Part shown: piece after piece, positions 21,523-31,468 of the stretch
Layout of the letters: every line of letters starts with the position of its first letter
Position numbering within the stretch: position 1 is the first letter of the stretch
Origin: Coniella vitis
Lineage: Eukaryota > Ascomycota > Sordariomycetes > Diaporthales > Schizoparmaceae
NCBI GenBank assembly: GCA_011317545.1
Contig: WUJK01000009.1
Location: 434,001 to 498,000, forward strand
Direction: 5' to 3'
Length of the DNA stretch: 64,000 nucleotides
Position numbers and translations under genes: made by a program
The notes under the pieces: generated by a model
What the model was told of the DNA's origin: nothing
Database searches by the model: none
The model's input: only the letters and a program-made list of their open reading frames with translations

Positions 21523-22025
21523 GGTTGGTTATGCAAGCTCAAAGTACGGGGATTGGACGAGAGAGAGAGAGAGACAGAAGTGGAGGTGGGAAAGAGTGAC
21601 GACAAGTTAACATGTCATTGCTGGAATTTCACCACGGAACGGCTTCAAGATTCTTCATCAGATTGTTGTTCTTTGTCTTTCAAATTGTGCGCAAATCCAG
21701 GTCATCGAAGGTCTCGCAGGAAGCTACGAGAATAGACGCTGGGAAGGAGCAATGGCTGCTGGCTGCCAGGTTACCATCAAGGCGAGCAGCCACGGTCGAC
21801 CTTTGTACCATTGTACACATCAGACAACAGATTGTTGCAAGTCCATCTCGTAGACAAACAACGGAGTGACTAAGTCCTTTGAATCTATGAGGAGATTATG
21901 AGAAAACTGATATGATCATGGTCACTGTGTAAGTAATGGAACTTTACGTACCTCTGTAAAAGCACATAAATGGGCTCCTCAGTGCCAGAACAGCTGAACA
22001 ACTCGGCCGTGACCGCACGCGCCTT
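21523..22025. other. Intergenic, no gene seen
   Basis: A GA-rich stretch (GAGAGAGAGAGAGACAGAAG near 21,559-21,580) lies upstream of the zincin-like gene. I see no other feature. Confidence 0.5.
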
Positions 22026-23618
22026 TTAGACGAATCTTATCTCAACCTTCTCGAGCTTCTCTTGGAGGACCTCGCCATCCATATATCCGGACAAATAACT
22101 GTGTTGGCACACCGCAACGTTAGCCACCACCAGTGCACAAAATCTGCAATCAAGCACGTAGATCCACGGAGTGCAAATACCAAACACTGTTCTTGGTAAT
22201 ATGAAACGACGAGAAGCGGACTTCTACTCACCATTCGCCAACCAGATGGTATACTGGATTATCCACTTTTTCATCTGACGCTCGAACAATATACGGGACC
22301 GACCCGCCGGCGAGGGATACGATGCGGTCCCCCGGCCGTGCCTGTTCGGGTGCTAAACCCAAGATCCCTTGATCTGGAAGGATAACTACTCTCCCGCGCA
22401 AGAGGGGCATATCCTCGTCCTCAATCTCGAGATTCTCGAAGAGCAGGGCCTCTTCTACCTCTGTGTGAGGCAGCGGCCTCTTCATAGATAGCTCAGCGCC
22501 GAGTCGCTGACCCATGGGCCACTGATCCGCAAGAAGGGTTCCGCCATCGCATACTGGTGTTCGAGTCTTTGTTGGGCTCCAGGGCTGGTATGGGCCTTCT
22601 GGGCTTATCCACTCTGAAACAAGGTCGCAAAGTCCTCGGAGAGCCGCATTCAAGGTTTGTGGAACGCGCCTGCCTATATCCAGAACCTCAACGGTTCCTG
22701 TGTTGGCCCAGTCCACAGCCAATCTGTCCATGCGACTAACAGATCCCAAGATGTGACCGCAGCACCTGAGGGTCTGCCCGTCCAAGACCCGTGAGCAAGA
22801 GGGCACATAGCTGCATATGGACTTGACTTCTGAGGCCATCCAAAGACACCAAGAACAAGGAGCCTGATGGAAAGTATATAATGCGTTGGTAAGGCGATGG
22901 CCCATGATAGTTTTACAGGACATTCCGCTGAGGGACAATCGTCTGAAGAAATGGCTGACGCCACGGATAACGCATCCCAATCTTCGTACCGCTCAACAGC
23001 ATCCGTAGTGAACAAACGCGATAATTCCACCAAGTCCCGACGATAACCTATCATCAGAAAAGAGACATCCAACCCCGGACACGTACTCAAAAGAGAATAC
23101 AAGCGATCATAACCCCACACGGTCTGACTATGACGGAACCGCCAAATTAGTGGATGAAGTGGGTGCGCCCCATCGGTCCTCAGTTGAGCGTGAGTCTTGA
23201 GTACTGCTTTCGCGGCCACCCACCCTGGGGTAAGTATTAGTCGACACCATTTTGTTCTCTCCGGATATAAAAGGTGCTCTTTCAGGATACTCTAGGCTGC
23301 TATAGCAAGCTCAATGATGTTCAAGTTGAAAGAGAAGTCTCCCGTTAGCATGCCAACGCTGCTCGCGTGCACCACTTCCTGATACGTCCTTGTTTGGCCC
23401 ACCAGGAATCTCGGAACAATGTTCCTAAGGCTCTGGCATAGCTGCCTTGCTCCAGGACCGTCAAGTTCTTGAGAGCTTGTCTTCGGAATATGGCACCCTC
23501 TCGTCTGTTAGAGTGACGCACAACCTGCGCAAAGCCAGCTATATCATTCAGTACTGCAAGCCCTCGAGCTGCAGTCTAGATATTTCTTCCCGATTATTAT
23601 AACCCACGAGCGTACAGG
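22026..23618 (-). pseudogene. Degraded 3' half of the HET domain and C-terminus of the NLR
   Basis: Downstream of the long NACHT-HET frame, minus-strand translation keeps HET-domain landmarks but in shifting frames. AVLNDIAGFAQVVRH is followed by ALGTLFRDSWWAK. A one-base frame change near 23,390 leads to RTYQEVVHASSVGMLTGD, which ends at a TAG at 23,292-23,294. Then come HPLIWRFRHSQ and GYDRLYSLLS, and the HET C-terminal signature LGLAPEQARPGDRIVSLAGG with VPYIV. A clean 133-nt intron (22,231-22,099, GTGAGT...CACAG) restores LVGECYLSGYMDGEVL and the stop at 22,026. So the ancestral gene ended here, and the middle is broken by at least one frameshift and one stop unless further introns escape me. 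Assembly error is an alternative for the frameshift. Confidence 0.6.
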
Positions 23619-23626
23619 TCACAGGG
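23593..23626 (-). repeat. LTR-terminus-like segment
   Basis: On the minus strand this segment reads CCTGTGACCTGTA, four mismatched bases, then CGTGGGTTATAA. The gypsy LTR end at 10,647-10,676 reads the same except for those bases. The similarity covers about 29 bp and contains the TGA that ends the long NACHT-HET frame. It may be an LTR relic or a chance match; the stretch could also fall inside an intron (a possible GTGGGA...CTGCAG intron spans it). Confidence 0.35.
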
Positions 23627-26054
23627 ATGGTTTCCCACAAATTTCTGCATACCAGGTAACAACGAGCTTCTGGGCTTGTGCATCGATGCGGCCCAATACC
23701 CTCACTGACATAACTCTCTCTGCACCGTCTGCTCGGTTTATACTGAGTGTGGCAGGCCAGATCTCAGACAGAGCACCCTCCTCCCGAGACCTCAGTGACC
23801 CTAGAAGGCGGGCCTCGCTGGGGAGAAGCCCTATCTTTTCTCCGTTAACCATTACTGTCTCCAGGCTGTTATCATGAGAAATGAAGGCATATGAAGCCAC
23901 ACTGTTAGCTGGTCGTCCATTCAGGTCATTGATCGACAGTCGACAGCGAATAGTTGTTGATGTATCGAGACAAGGAAGCACTTCTAGTGCCCTATATAAC
24001 CCGTATGGATCTTCCAAGGGTTGATATATGCGGTCGATGCTCCTTTGAGAGAGATCGGCATTGACCGGCGGCTGAAAAAATAACTCAAAGTTCGGATAAA
24101 AGTAGGGCATGTTGATAGCATCCAGTAGCCTGTCTTCCTGCCCATGAGGCAGCCAGTCCAGGCAGAGAGCAACCGAGCCATGTCTCACAGACTTAAGTGA
24201 GCTGGAGGAGCGCAGATCTGTATAAATAGCTACGGCGTTTGCCCGAGAGATACTACCATCATCACTTGGGTAGGCCTTCTCGCTCCCAGTTCCAATGTGC
24301 CTCTCCCACCGGTACCAGGAGTAACTCAGGAGGGGAAAGTCGTGACTGTGCACACCGGCACGGTTATAGTAGAATAGGTACGCCAGGCATGCTCTAGCTA
24401 TAAAGCAAATTGGCTTCTTGGCGTTGTACAAGGAACGCATCCATACGCGGGCTGTAGCCCGGTCCCCGAGCACTTGAAGAGCCTATAGTTTGAAGGAACT
24501 CTCCAACCGAAGCGTGGCAGAGGCTAAGCTTGTGTGTTCGAAGAGCAGGTGGTTCCGAATAAGAGGTTAGGGCAGGTTGGATAGAGATGATATCAGTTAA
24601 CATCTCAAACGACTGATATGGTTCCAACTTGGTATCAAGTACGGGTTCAGGCACACGGCCAAGGTCGATCGCGCTGGCCTCGACGAGTTCCTCAATAAAC
24701 AGAGTTCGGCTGGAGAATACCAGCCATTTCAATGCCCTGGAGGCTAGTGGTATAAATCTGTCGTGTATGCTACTCAAGATCCGATAGTACGTTGCGTCGA
24801 GGGTTGGTGGCAGAGATTGCAGAATTTCCAGGACGATCTCGTTGGTCAGTGGACGCTGGCTGGCAAGGTACGACATTTGCAGGGCACTCCAGAGAAACCT
24901 AGAATTATATTTCAATCAGTTATTTCAACCTAGTTACATAGCATACCAATATAAATAACAACAGCAATAATAATGGAATTTTCGCTCACATTCCATTTCC
25001 TCGGTTGCCGATAGCGTTCTTGATAGTCTCTTTGATATCCAAAGACAACCGATTGAAACGACGGTTGGACTGCATTGTCCGAGACACGTAATTGTTGATA
25101 TCTTGCTGTACCTTGCTGGAATCCATTTCCGTCTGGCTCCATGGAACGGGCTCCGTAAAGGCATCTTGGATATCAGGTTGATCTCTGCTAGTGGCGAACA
25201 AACTGACGTGGTCCAAATTGAGCGCAGCAAGATCCGAGAGGAAATCCAAGACCACTTGCCTGTCTACTGACTCGAAGGGTATCTCATCCAGACCATCGAT
25301 CATGAAGTAGATACGTCTTTCCTCGCTTCCTCTAATGTTAAGGTCCTGCAAAACCTCAAACAAAGCGTCTGTAAGATCTCGAGTGGTCGGTATCTTGGGA
25401 GGATACACAGCGTGGCACTTATTATAGAGGTTCATGATTGGCCCATTAGATGTGGAAGGCTGGAACAGTTGAATGAGGAGGAACCTCAAAAGAACTGTGG
25501 CATCTGTTCCGGACGGGTCGCGAATCGTGCAATAAAAATAGCACACATTCTTAGCCTTGTGATGGTGGCAGTGCTGAGAAGTTTGCGCTACAGCCGCAGA
25601 GAAGAGAACTGTTTTCCCACGTCCGGCTGCAGAGTTGAATGCTCGATGCGTTAGCTTATATACTTCAGAGTCCTGGAGCAGGGGGTGGTGATTTACCCCC
25701 AGTGTGTAGCCACTCTAGGCGTCGCGACCCATCGAGCCAAGCTTTGAAGTGCTCTGAATCAATGTACCAAGAGCACGTCCCCTCGAAGTGGCTGGCTCGC
25801 GCATCTCGATCATGCTGGGTCTGGGTGTCCAGCGCCTGTTGAGACGGGACAAGCCATTGCTGGACCCTGAGCCATGCTTGCTCTAGCTTCGTGTCCGCTG
25901 GGAGATTGGAGTAATAGTTATGAATGATGTTGCCAACGATTTGTCTGGAGTTGCCAGTGGCAATGGCCGTTGTCCCTGCGGGGGGTTGTTGCGTGTGTTG
26001 AAGGCTTTCGGCACCCAGGAAGTCAGACACGAATGACTCAAGTCGTGCCTCCAT
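23619..26054 (-). CDS. NLR-like protein: N-terminal motif, NACHT, partial C-terminal HET domain
   Basis: Exons 26,054-25,697, 25,626-24,990, 24,898-24,447 and 24,397-23,619 give 741 residues; the first two introns are consensus with matching phase, the third (49 nt) is weaker and could be a frameshift. Residues 29-46 (TAIATGNSRQIVGNIIHN) resemble an amyloid signalling motif. The NACHT domain has Walker A GAGRGKT (119-125) and Walker B FMIDGLDE (227-234), followed by FATSRD and a winged-helix-like part (LKWLVFSSRTL, LCHASVGEFL). After residue about 606 a HET domain begins (RIYQPLEDP; IRCRLSINDL; EIWPATLSINRADGAERV; VVTWY), without intervening WD or ankyrin repeats. It ends at a TGA where the HET domain is only half complete; see the downstream pseudogene region. 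The start lies 375 bp from the divergent HeLo-like gene. It is probably a cytosolic recognition receptor triggering cell death; whether it is still functional is uncertain. Confidence 0.75.
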
Positions 26055-26429
26055 GACGGAGGTTCCACTGGTCCAGATTCTCTTTGCTGAATGCTTTCAA
26101 CGTTGTCAGCTGTCGATGTGCATGTAGAGTACTTGCTTTCGCGGTCTGACACTCGACATCCAGACACCGAATAAGCCGAGCCTCGTCAGCTTGTGCTGCG
26201 ATTCTTGTCCTGAGGCCGTGATGGAGATTACAGCCACATTACCCCGCACGGTGTGCAGTCGCGGGGGCCTTTTTTGTTAACCTAGGAAGTCGCGTCTCAT
26301 AGGTCAGCCTCAGTAGAAGAGGCATGAGCTGGAAAAGAGATGAGATTTGATGGCCCGATATCTCTTATCTTATTCGAGAGAACCATGTAATCACTCTCCT
26401 TTGCCAAGTCACAACAACCACTGAACACC
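26055..26429. promoter_or_regulatory. Shared divergent promoter, NLR / HeLo-like pair
   Basis: These 375 bp separate the NLR start and the HeLo-like start, as expected for co-regulated receptor/effector genes. No clear TATA box is visible on either side. A T-rich GTCGCGGGGGCCTTTTTTG stretch lies near 26,257-26,277. Confidence 0.5.
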
Positions 26430-27391
26430 ATGGCCGAAGCCATCGGCCTCGCCGCGAGCATCATCGCGCTTGCGCAGCTGGCCTACGACAGCTGCAAGAA
26501 GCTCAACGACACAATCCAGGGCTTCCGCAATGCACCCGAGAAGCTGAAGGACTTGCGCGACGACCTAGGCAACCTGGAGCAGATCATGGCCTCCCTCAAG
26601 ACCACGGTCGAGTCGGCCAGGGATGAGCCCGTTGGTACTGGGCACCGAGGCGTACTCGAGGGTCTCAAGCCCGCAATGGAGGGGTGCCGCAGCTTGTGTG
26701 ATGGGTTTGCCAAGAGGCTCACTGAGCTCACATCCTTCTCAGATGCAAGCCACATTAGCAAGAGGGACCGTATTCGCTTGCACTTCAGTGATACAGAAAT
26801 CATGCTCTTGAAGGAAAGGTTGCTCCAGTATAAGCTGACCTTTGATATTGCTCTGGATGTTGCATCATTGTAAGACGAACCCAAGGCATCTATGTGTATC
26901 CTGGGAAAGTATCATATGACACCTAACACGGCGACGAAAACAGGAGAACGACAAGCCACGGCAATGAGATGATTGAGGCTCTCGAGACTAAAGTTGTCAC
27001 GTCTCTTAGCAACATCACCGGCAAGATCGAGTCGCTCGAAGTAGCGACACAGGCTATCTCATCGTTGTTACAGGCCGCACCCGTGAATGAGCATGCCTCA
27101 AGGGGTATAGACAACCTCCCAGGTATGGCAACAGCACTCGCCCAGTACGACCAGGTGCTGAAGCAGTGTCTGGGATTCCATACACTGGCACTAGAGGACA
27201 CGAGCAAGCTGAACGGCACTACGGTTAAGTGGATCAGCGCGCTGGACGATGCCAAACAGTATGCTGGTAATATTGGTGACATCGGCACGGGCGGGCCTGC
27301 TGTCCTCGTTGAAAGAGCACACGCGAGTGGCCGGGCTCGACAGTATTTTGGTAATATGTCTGAGAGGGCCGCTCTGGAGCTACTAAAGTAA
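26430..27391 (+). CDS. HeLo/SesA-like effector with C-terminal amyloid-type motif
   Basis: Exons 26,430-26,869 and 26,944-27,391, with a 74-nt GTAAGA...CTAAC...ACAG intron, give 295 residues. The N-terminus (MAEAIGLAASIIALAQLAYD) is the hydrophobic helix typical of the fungal N-terminal STAND-type domains (HeLo-like/SesA group). Amphipathic helices follow to about residue 190 (NLEQIMASLKTTVES; RIRLHFSDTEIMLLKERL). The C-terminus is polar and glycine-rich. Residues 271-286 (RAHASGRARQYFGNMS) share A-x-A-[ST]-G-x-x-R-Q-x-x-G-N with residues 29-44 of the divergently encoded NLR. By analogy with HET-S/NWD2, such an effector would be templated by the receptor's motif and then disrupt membranes. 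The domain class is fairly sure; the amyloid role is inferred. Confidence 0.75.
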
Positions 27392-27971
27392 CAAGTGTCT
27401 AACAATATGCGGTTTGCAACTAAACGTGTTCTCGGTACGTTGTAGGGCAAGGATTATTTACTCAATAAATGTGGATATCAAATTAATCTTTACATTTCCT
27501 CGATGGAAATTACATTTCAGAAAACAATGCACGAGTGACAGGACGCATTCCTAAGAAAGTCGGCGGCGACGACTTTGTTTTACAGCAGCAGATATTTTCC
27601 ATGGTAGAATCGTTCAAATGAATACATGGCTTGTGTTTTTGATTAAGTGAAAGGCCCAACATAGATAGAAAATTTTAGCCATCGAGTCTGAGGTAGACGA
27701 TAGATATTGTATATATTTCTGCGTGTGGAATGGGTCCCTTACGATGCACTACGAGCTAATACCTGCGGTAATTTGTCCATTTCAGTACGTAGTTAATTGT
27801 GGAAACATGAAACAGTTCCATTTATTGTTTACCTTTACTTCTGGTTCGCTTTCTCAGAAGTAACACCACATTTGATAGCGCCAAGGAGCCTCTGATGAAT
27901 GGGGCAGGACATCTGAGCAGGTTCAGTCTCTAGATATGCGATGCTACGTGCTCGTAATTTACAAGACCTGA
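27392..27971. other. Convergent intergenic region
   Basis: This lies between the 3' ends of the HeLo-like gene and the methyltransferase gene. It is AT-rich and no gene is seen. Confidence 0.5.
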
Positions 27972-29109
27972 TCACCTGTTTCTAATAAAAGGTGCTTTGG
28001 CAAGAGCTCGTGCCTGTGTCGTCCAAATGGCTTCCCCCATCTCAACCAGTTCTCTGCCAAATTCTTCCAGCAACTTTGAAACTTCCTGGTTGTCTTCACG
28101 AACCAAACTTTCAAAGAGTTCCATCTGATCAAGCGTGGCTGCATTCCAGATCTTCTTCCACATGCAGACAGCCTCTTGCGCCGCCATCGTCTGACTATTG
28201 ACATTTTGCGCAACCATATAGAATGATGAACGCTTGGCATGGTGTCTGCGTGGTTTGAAGAGCCGAACCGTTGAAAAGGCCTTGAAAGTCTTCAAGAGCC
28301 GCACCGTATCCCAACTCTCGACCTTGTGAAGAAGAACTATCATGATACCACCCGGCTTGAGGTGCTCGAGCCCAAGGGCTAGTTGCGTGACTGTAAGCCT
28401 GCGAGCTTCCCGCCGCTCTCGGTACTCGAGACGCTGGTGTGTACGAAGCACCTGCCCGTCGCAAAGCACAAGATCAAATTTCTCAGTCTCGGGGATTTTC
28501 CTGGGCAGGAAACTGCCGTATTCTTCATGGCTCGCCGGAATGTTCTGCATCTCCATATCCTCGGCTAGCAGGTTGATGTCGAGGAAATCGATGTGCACTC
28601 TGGCCTTCTCGTTGAGGAGAAAACGGTGCCCGCCGCTCTCTTCAGGCAGACTGAAGGCGGTGGCCTGGGCTGTCGGGTTGAGGTCGAGTGCTGTTGCGAG
28701 GAAACCTCCAGGTGCAGCGCAAAAGTCCAAGATTGTAGGCACCGAAGAAGGAGAAGATTCAGCAATAGAGAAGGCGCAAGTCTCGCTCTGCAGCTCATGG
28801 CCAATCGCTTTCATCATTTCGAAGAAGTGAACACGCGCGTGTTCGTCGGCACCATCAGCTCGGCGGCGTTGCTCGGCGAAGAAACGGTCCCCCTCCTCAT
28901 TCTTCCAGCCCTAAGACGTGCTTTTTCAGTGAACCTGTTCCTGTGTGGGTATGGCACTACGGAGACAGACATACCTCTTGCCGAAGCTCATGTAGAAGAC
29001 GATAGGCAGGTGAGTTCTCCAATAAGAAAGGTACGATTGTAGCCGCAGCGCGGGATGGCCTTGACTCGACCTTGTCGGGCATCAACGAGTGCGGGGCTGG
29101 GGACTCCAT
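27972..29109 (-). CDS. FtsJ/RrmJ-like SAM-dependent methyltransferase
   Basis: Exons 29,109-28,975 and 28,910-27,972 (64-nt intron GTATGT...CTTAG, phase 0) encode 357 residues. The intron joins LLHELRQE to GWKNEEGD in frame. The SAM-binding motif I is ILDFCAAPGGF (106-116). Motif IV is FDLVLCDG with Asp196. Lys241 lies in LLHKVESWD after HLKPGGIMIV. This Asp/Lys spacing matches the catalytic K-D-K(-E) arrangement of FtsJ-family 2'-O-ribose methyltransferases. The C-terminal 100 residues (WKKIWNAATLDQMELFES) look like a fungus-specific helical extension. Substrate (rRNA, tRNA or cap) cannot be told. The N-terminal 40 residues are variable and could serve targeting. Confidence 0.88.
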
Positions 29110-29466
29110 TTGTTAGGTGGTTGGGGAGTTACGAATGTCGAACTCTGTGTGCTGTAGTCTCAGTCCCAATTCTATGGAGTTTGAGAAGGTCGGAGAGAAT
29201 GGAAGAGGGACAAGTCAAAGAGCATCGAAGGGTGAAGGAAATATATAGCAACTTACCAAGTGCTGAAGGCCAGGCATCAGATGTATATCAAGTCCGATAC
29301 CACAACGAAAAGCAAGAAGAAGAATCAAAAGTAAGCTGAGCTTCTCGTCTTAAAAATAGCCTATCATTTCACAAAATGCTTCTTTATCTGGACCTCCATT
29401 TGTTGTCAGCTCTCACTCGGCTTTGACGGGCCGGACCCATGCCGTAGCATTGTTTGTTTGTTTGTA
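29110..29466. other. Divergent intergenic region, no gene seen
   Basis: This contains the methyltransferase promoter. I see nothing else recognisable in it. Confidence 0.4.
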
Positions 29467-29790
29467 ATGAGGCCTTTATTTGCCGCTGCAAGAGGCCAAC
29501 CACAACATGACAAGGCTCATGAGCTGTCATTGGGCAGATCACTGAGGCCCGCCTCTGTCATAAAGAAAGATGCCTTGATTGGCATTGCTCCCGACATGAC
29601 GAACATTGGTCGGAATATTTATGCAACAACACCCGTTATGGTTGGAATAATCCACGTATTGGATCTTCTATCGACTCACGGTGTTGCAAAACAGGCGATA
29701 TACTACGCAGAGTCTCTCAAAGGTAATGTGTTGAAAAGCGACTTTGTACGCTTTAGTATGAGAAGATGGATTCCAAAAGTACTAAATTGA
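29467..29790 (+). CDS. Possible short hypothetical protein
   Basis: A frame of 107 residues starts at the ATG of MRPLFAAARGQPQHDKAHEL. It has a hydrophobic stretch (TTPVMVGIIHVLDLLSTHGV) and a basic end. No family is recognised. A possible splice donor (AAAG|GTAATG near 29,720) suggests the C-terminus may differ or that this is a fragment of a decayed gene. Sequence quality looks protein-like, but support is weak. Confidence 0.3.
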   Translation: MRPLFAAARGQPQHDKAHELSLGRSLRPASVIKKDALIGIAPDMTNIGRNIYATTPVMVGIIHVLDLLSTHGVAKQAIYYAESLKGNVLKSDFVRFSMRRWIPKVLN

Positions 29791-31468
29791 CTGCTTAGCT
29801 CTCTGGATCAACTCAACACAGGCCATCTATATGGAAGTCAATCATCAACCGTCACCATTCGCCGTCAAATTCCCAACCCGATCTGTATATCTACCAGCAC
29901 CCGAGCCCTGGGAAACTGAGCCGCGTTTACCTTGTGGTGTTCAGGATAATTGAAAATTGAATATTGCAAAGGAAATGGAGAGCTTGCTCCTGCAGCAGCT
30001 TGAAGCGGTATTTCTCCAAGTTTGATACTACGTTGAGGCTTACTCGTGGGCCAAATCTTTCATGCTTGACTGGATGTATATAGGCTTGCGTTTGGATTGC
30101 AAAATCGAAAGAGTTCTTCCAACATTCTAAGCAGGAACAGACGCAACGCAATATTGAGGCCGAGTATTCTCTCATCTGGTTTAGGTCAATGAACGACGAG
30201 TCTTTCAATGAATCCTTGCCCTTGACGGTAACGTCCCTTCAACGCACTAATACATTATGTTAGCCCCCCTCTCACGTTTACTTGTTCTCAGTCATGGTCA
30301 TTAACATATGTGACTTGTATTCATAATGGTAAGACTATTTGCTTTCACTTCTTGTTTTCCCTTTTCTTTCTCAATTTTATTTTTCTAACATAACATCTAT
30401 GTATCTTCACAATCATCTTCCGTTGTAGCAAGACTTTCTTCGCAACTTTTCAATAAGCACAAATATGTAACATACCTGGTATGAAACCACATTGTAGCTA
30501 ATGCAGAACCCCGTCAAGGATCGGGTTCCCTGTATACGATCAGCATGTTATGTTGGCGGTGCATTAGAGGATTCTAACGAAAAATGCGGTGAGCGCCAAG
30601 ACACGACTTCGACTATACCCAAATGTACATAGTATACATACGTAGTCTACACGTCGCAGATCACGTATATCTGTGCGAGTCTTTCTGCTATGCTACCGGC
30701 GACGACGACATATTCAAGGGAGTACAGAGGACGATGGCCTTCCTCGAACCTTTGTCCTTTGAAAACATTGCTCAGCCCATCGATGAGACCGGCTTGGCCC
30801 CCAAATACTCATTACTGAATGGTCAGGCTCGTTTGCCACGCGTGTTACGGCTGTATAGTATATGTCTATGAACTTCATGGAACCGCCCGTCATCTGACCT
30901 ATCACTTCTCCCGAACCGGGCTGAGAGACCAAAGGATCAACGCCAAGCAGATTCTGTGCGACCAGTGGATAGACCCCACAATACGCGCCCTGCTACATTG
31001 AGGCAAAGTATTCAGCTTGTGCGAACACGAAACCGCGGATCGCAGATTAGACGATATTATAGGCTAGTTTACACAGCATGTTCCACATATTTCAGGCTTC
31101 CTCCATGCATGATGTTACATTTTATTTAGTATACAGTCACGGTCCTTCTGACAGTATATGTCCCAGCTAGATTCAGCCCTTACTTTAAGCATATTTCGCC
31201 CCAGCGCCCTTTATTGAAACGATGCCTCTTGATACCACTTCTTTCCATTGAAACCGAACAGAACGTCGAAACGACGCCAGAACAGAGATTCGCAGACATT
31301 GATGCCAGAAGTTGCGTGGGGCTCGCTTTGGTCAGACTCCATCGTGGGACACCGTATATGCCCATCCGCTCTCTGCGAATCGTGAGTCAGTGGCAATCAT
31401 GCTTTTCACGGCCTCAGGTGTTCTTTTTGAATCGATTGTCATTTAGATGCAGGCTTTGACTACAGGTG
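29791..31468. other. Gene-poor intergenic region
   Basis: These 1.7 kb contain only short frames without family resemblance and several AT-rich stretches (for example 30,290-30,480). The last few hundred bases must include the promoter of the DUF3433 gene. Confidence 0.5.

Noticed and set aside
30623..30932. 82- and 72-codon frames on opposite strands
   Set aside because: They have no family resemblance and no promoter-like signal, and lie in a gene-poor stretch.
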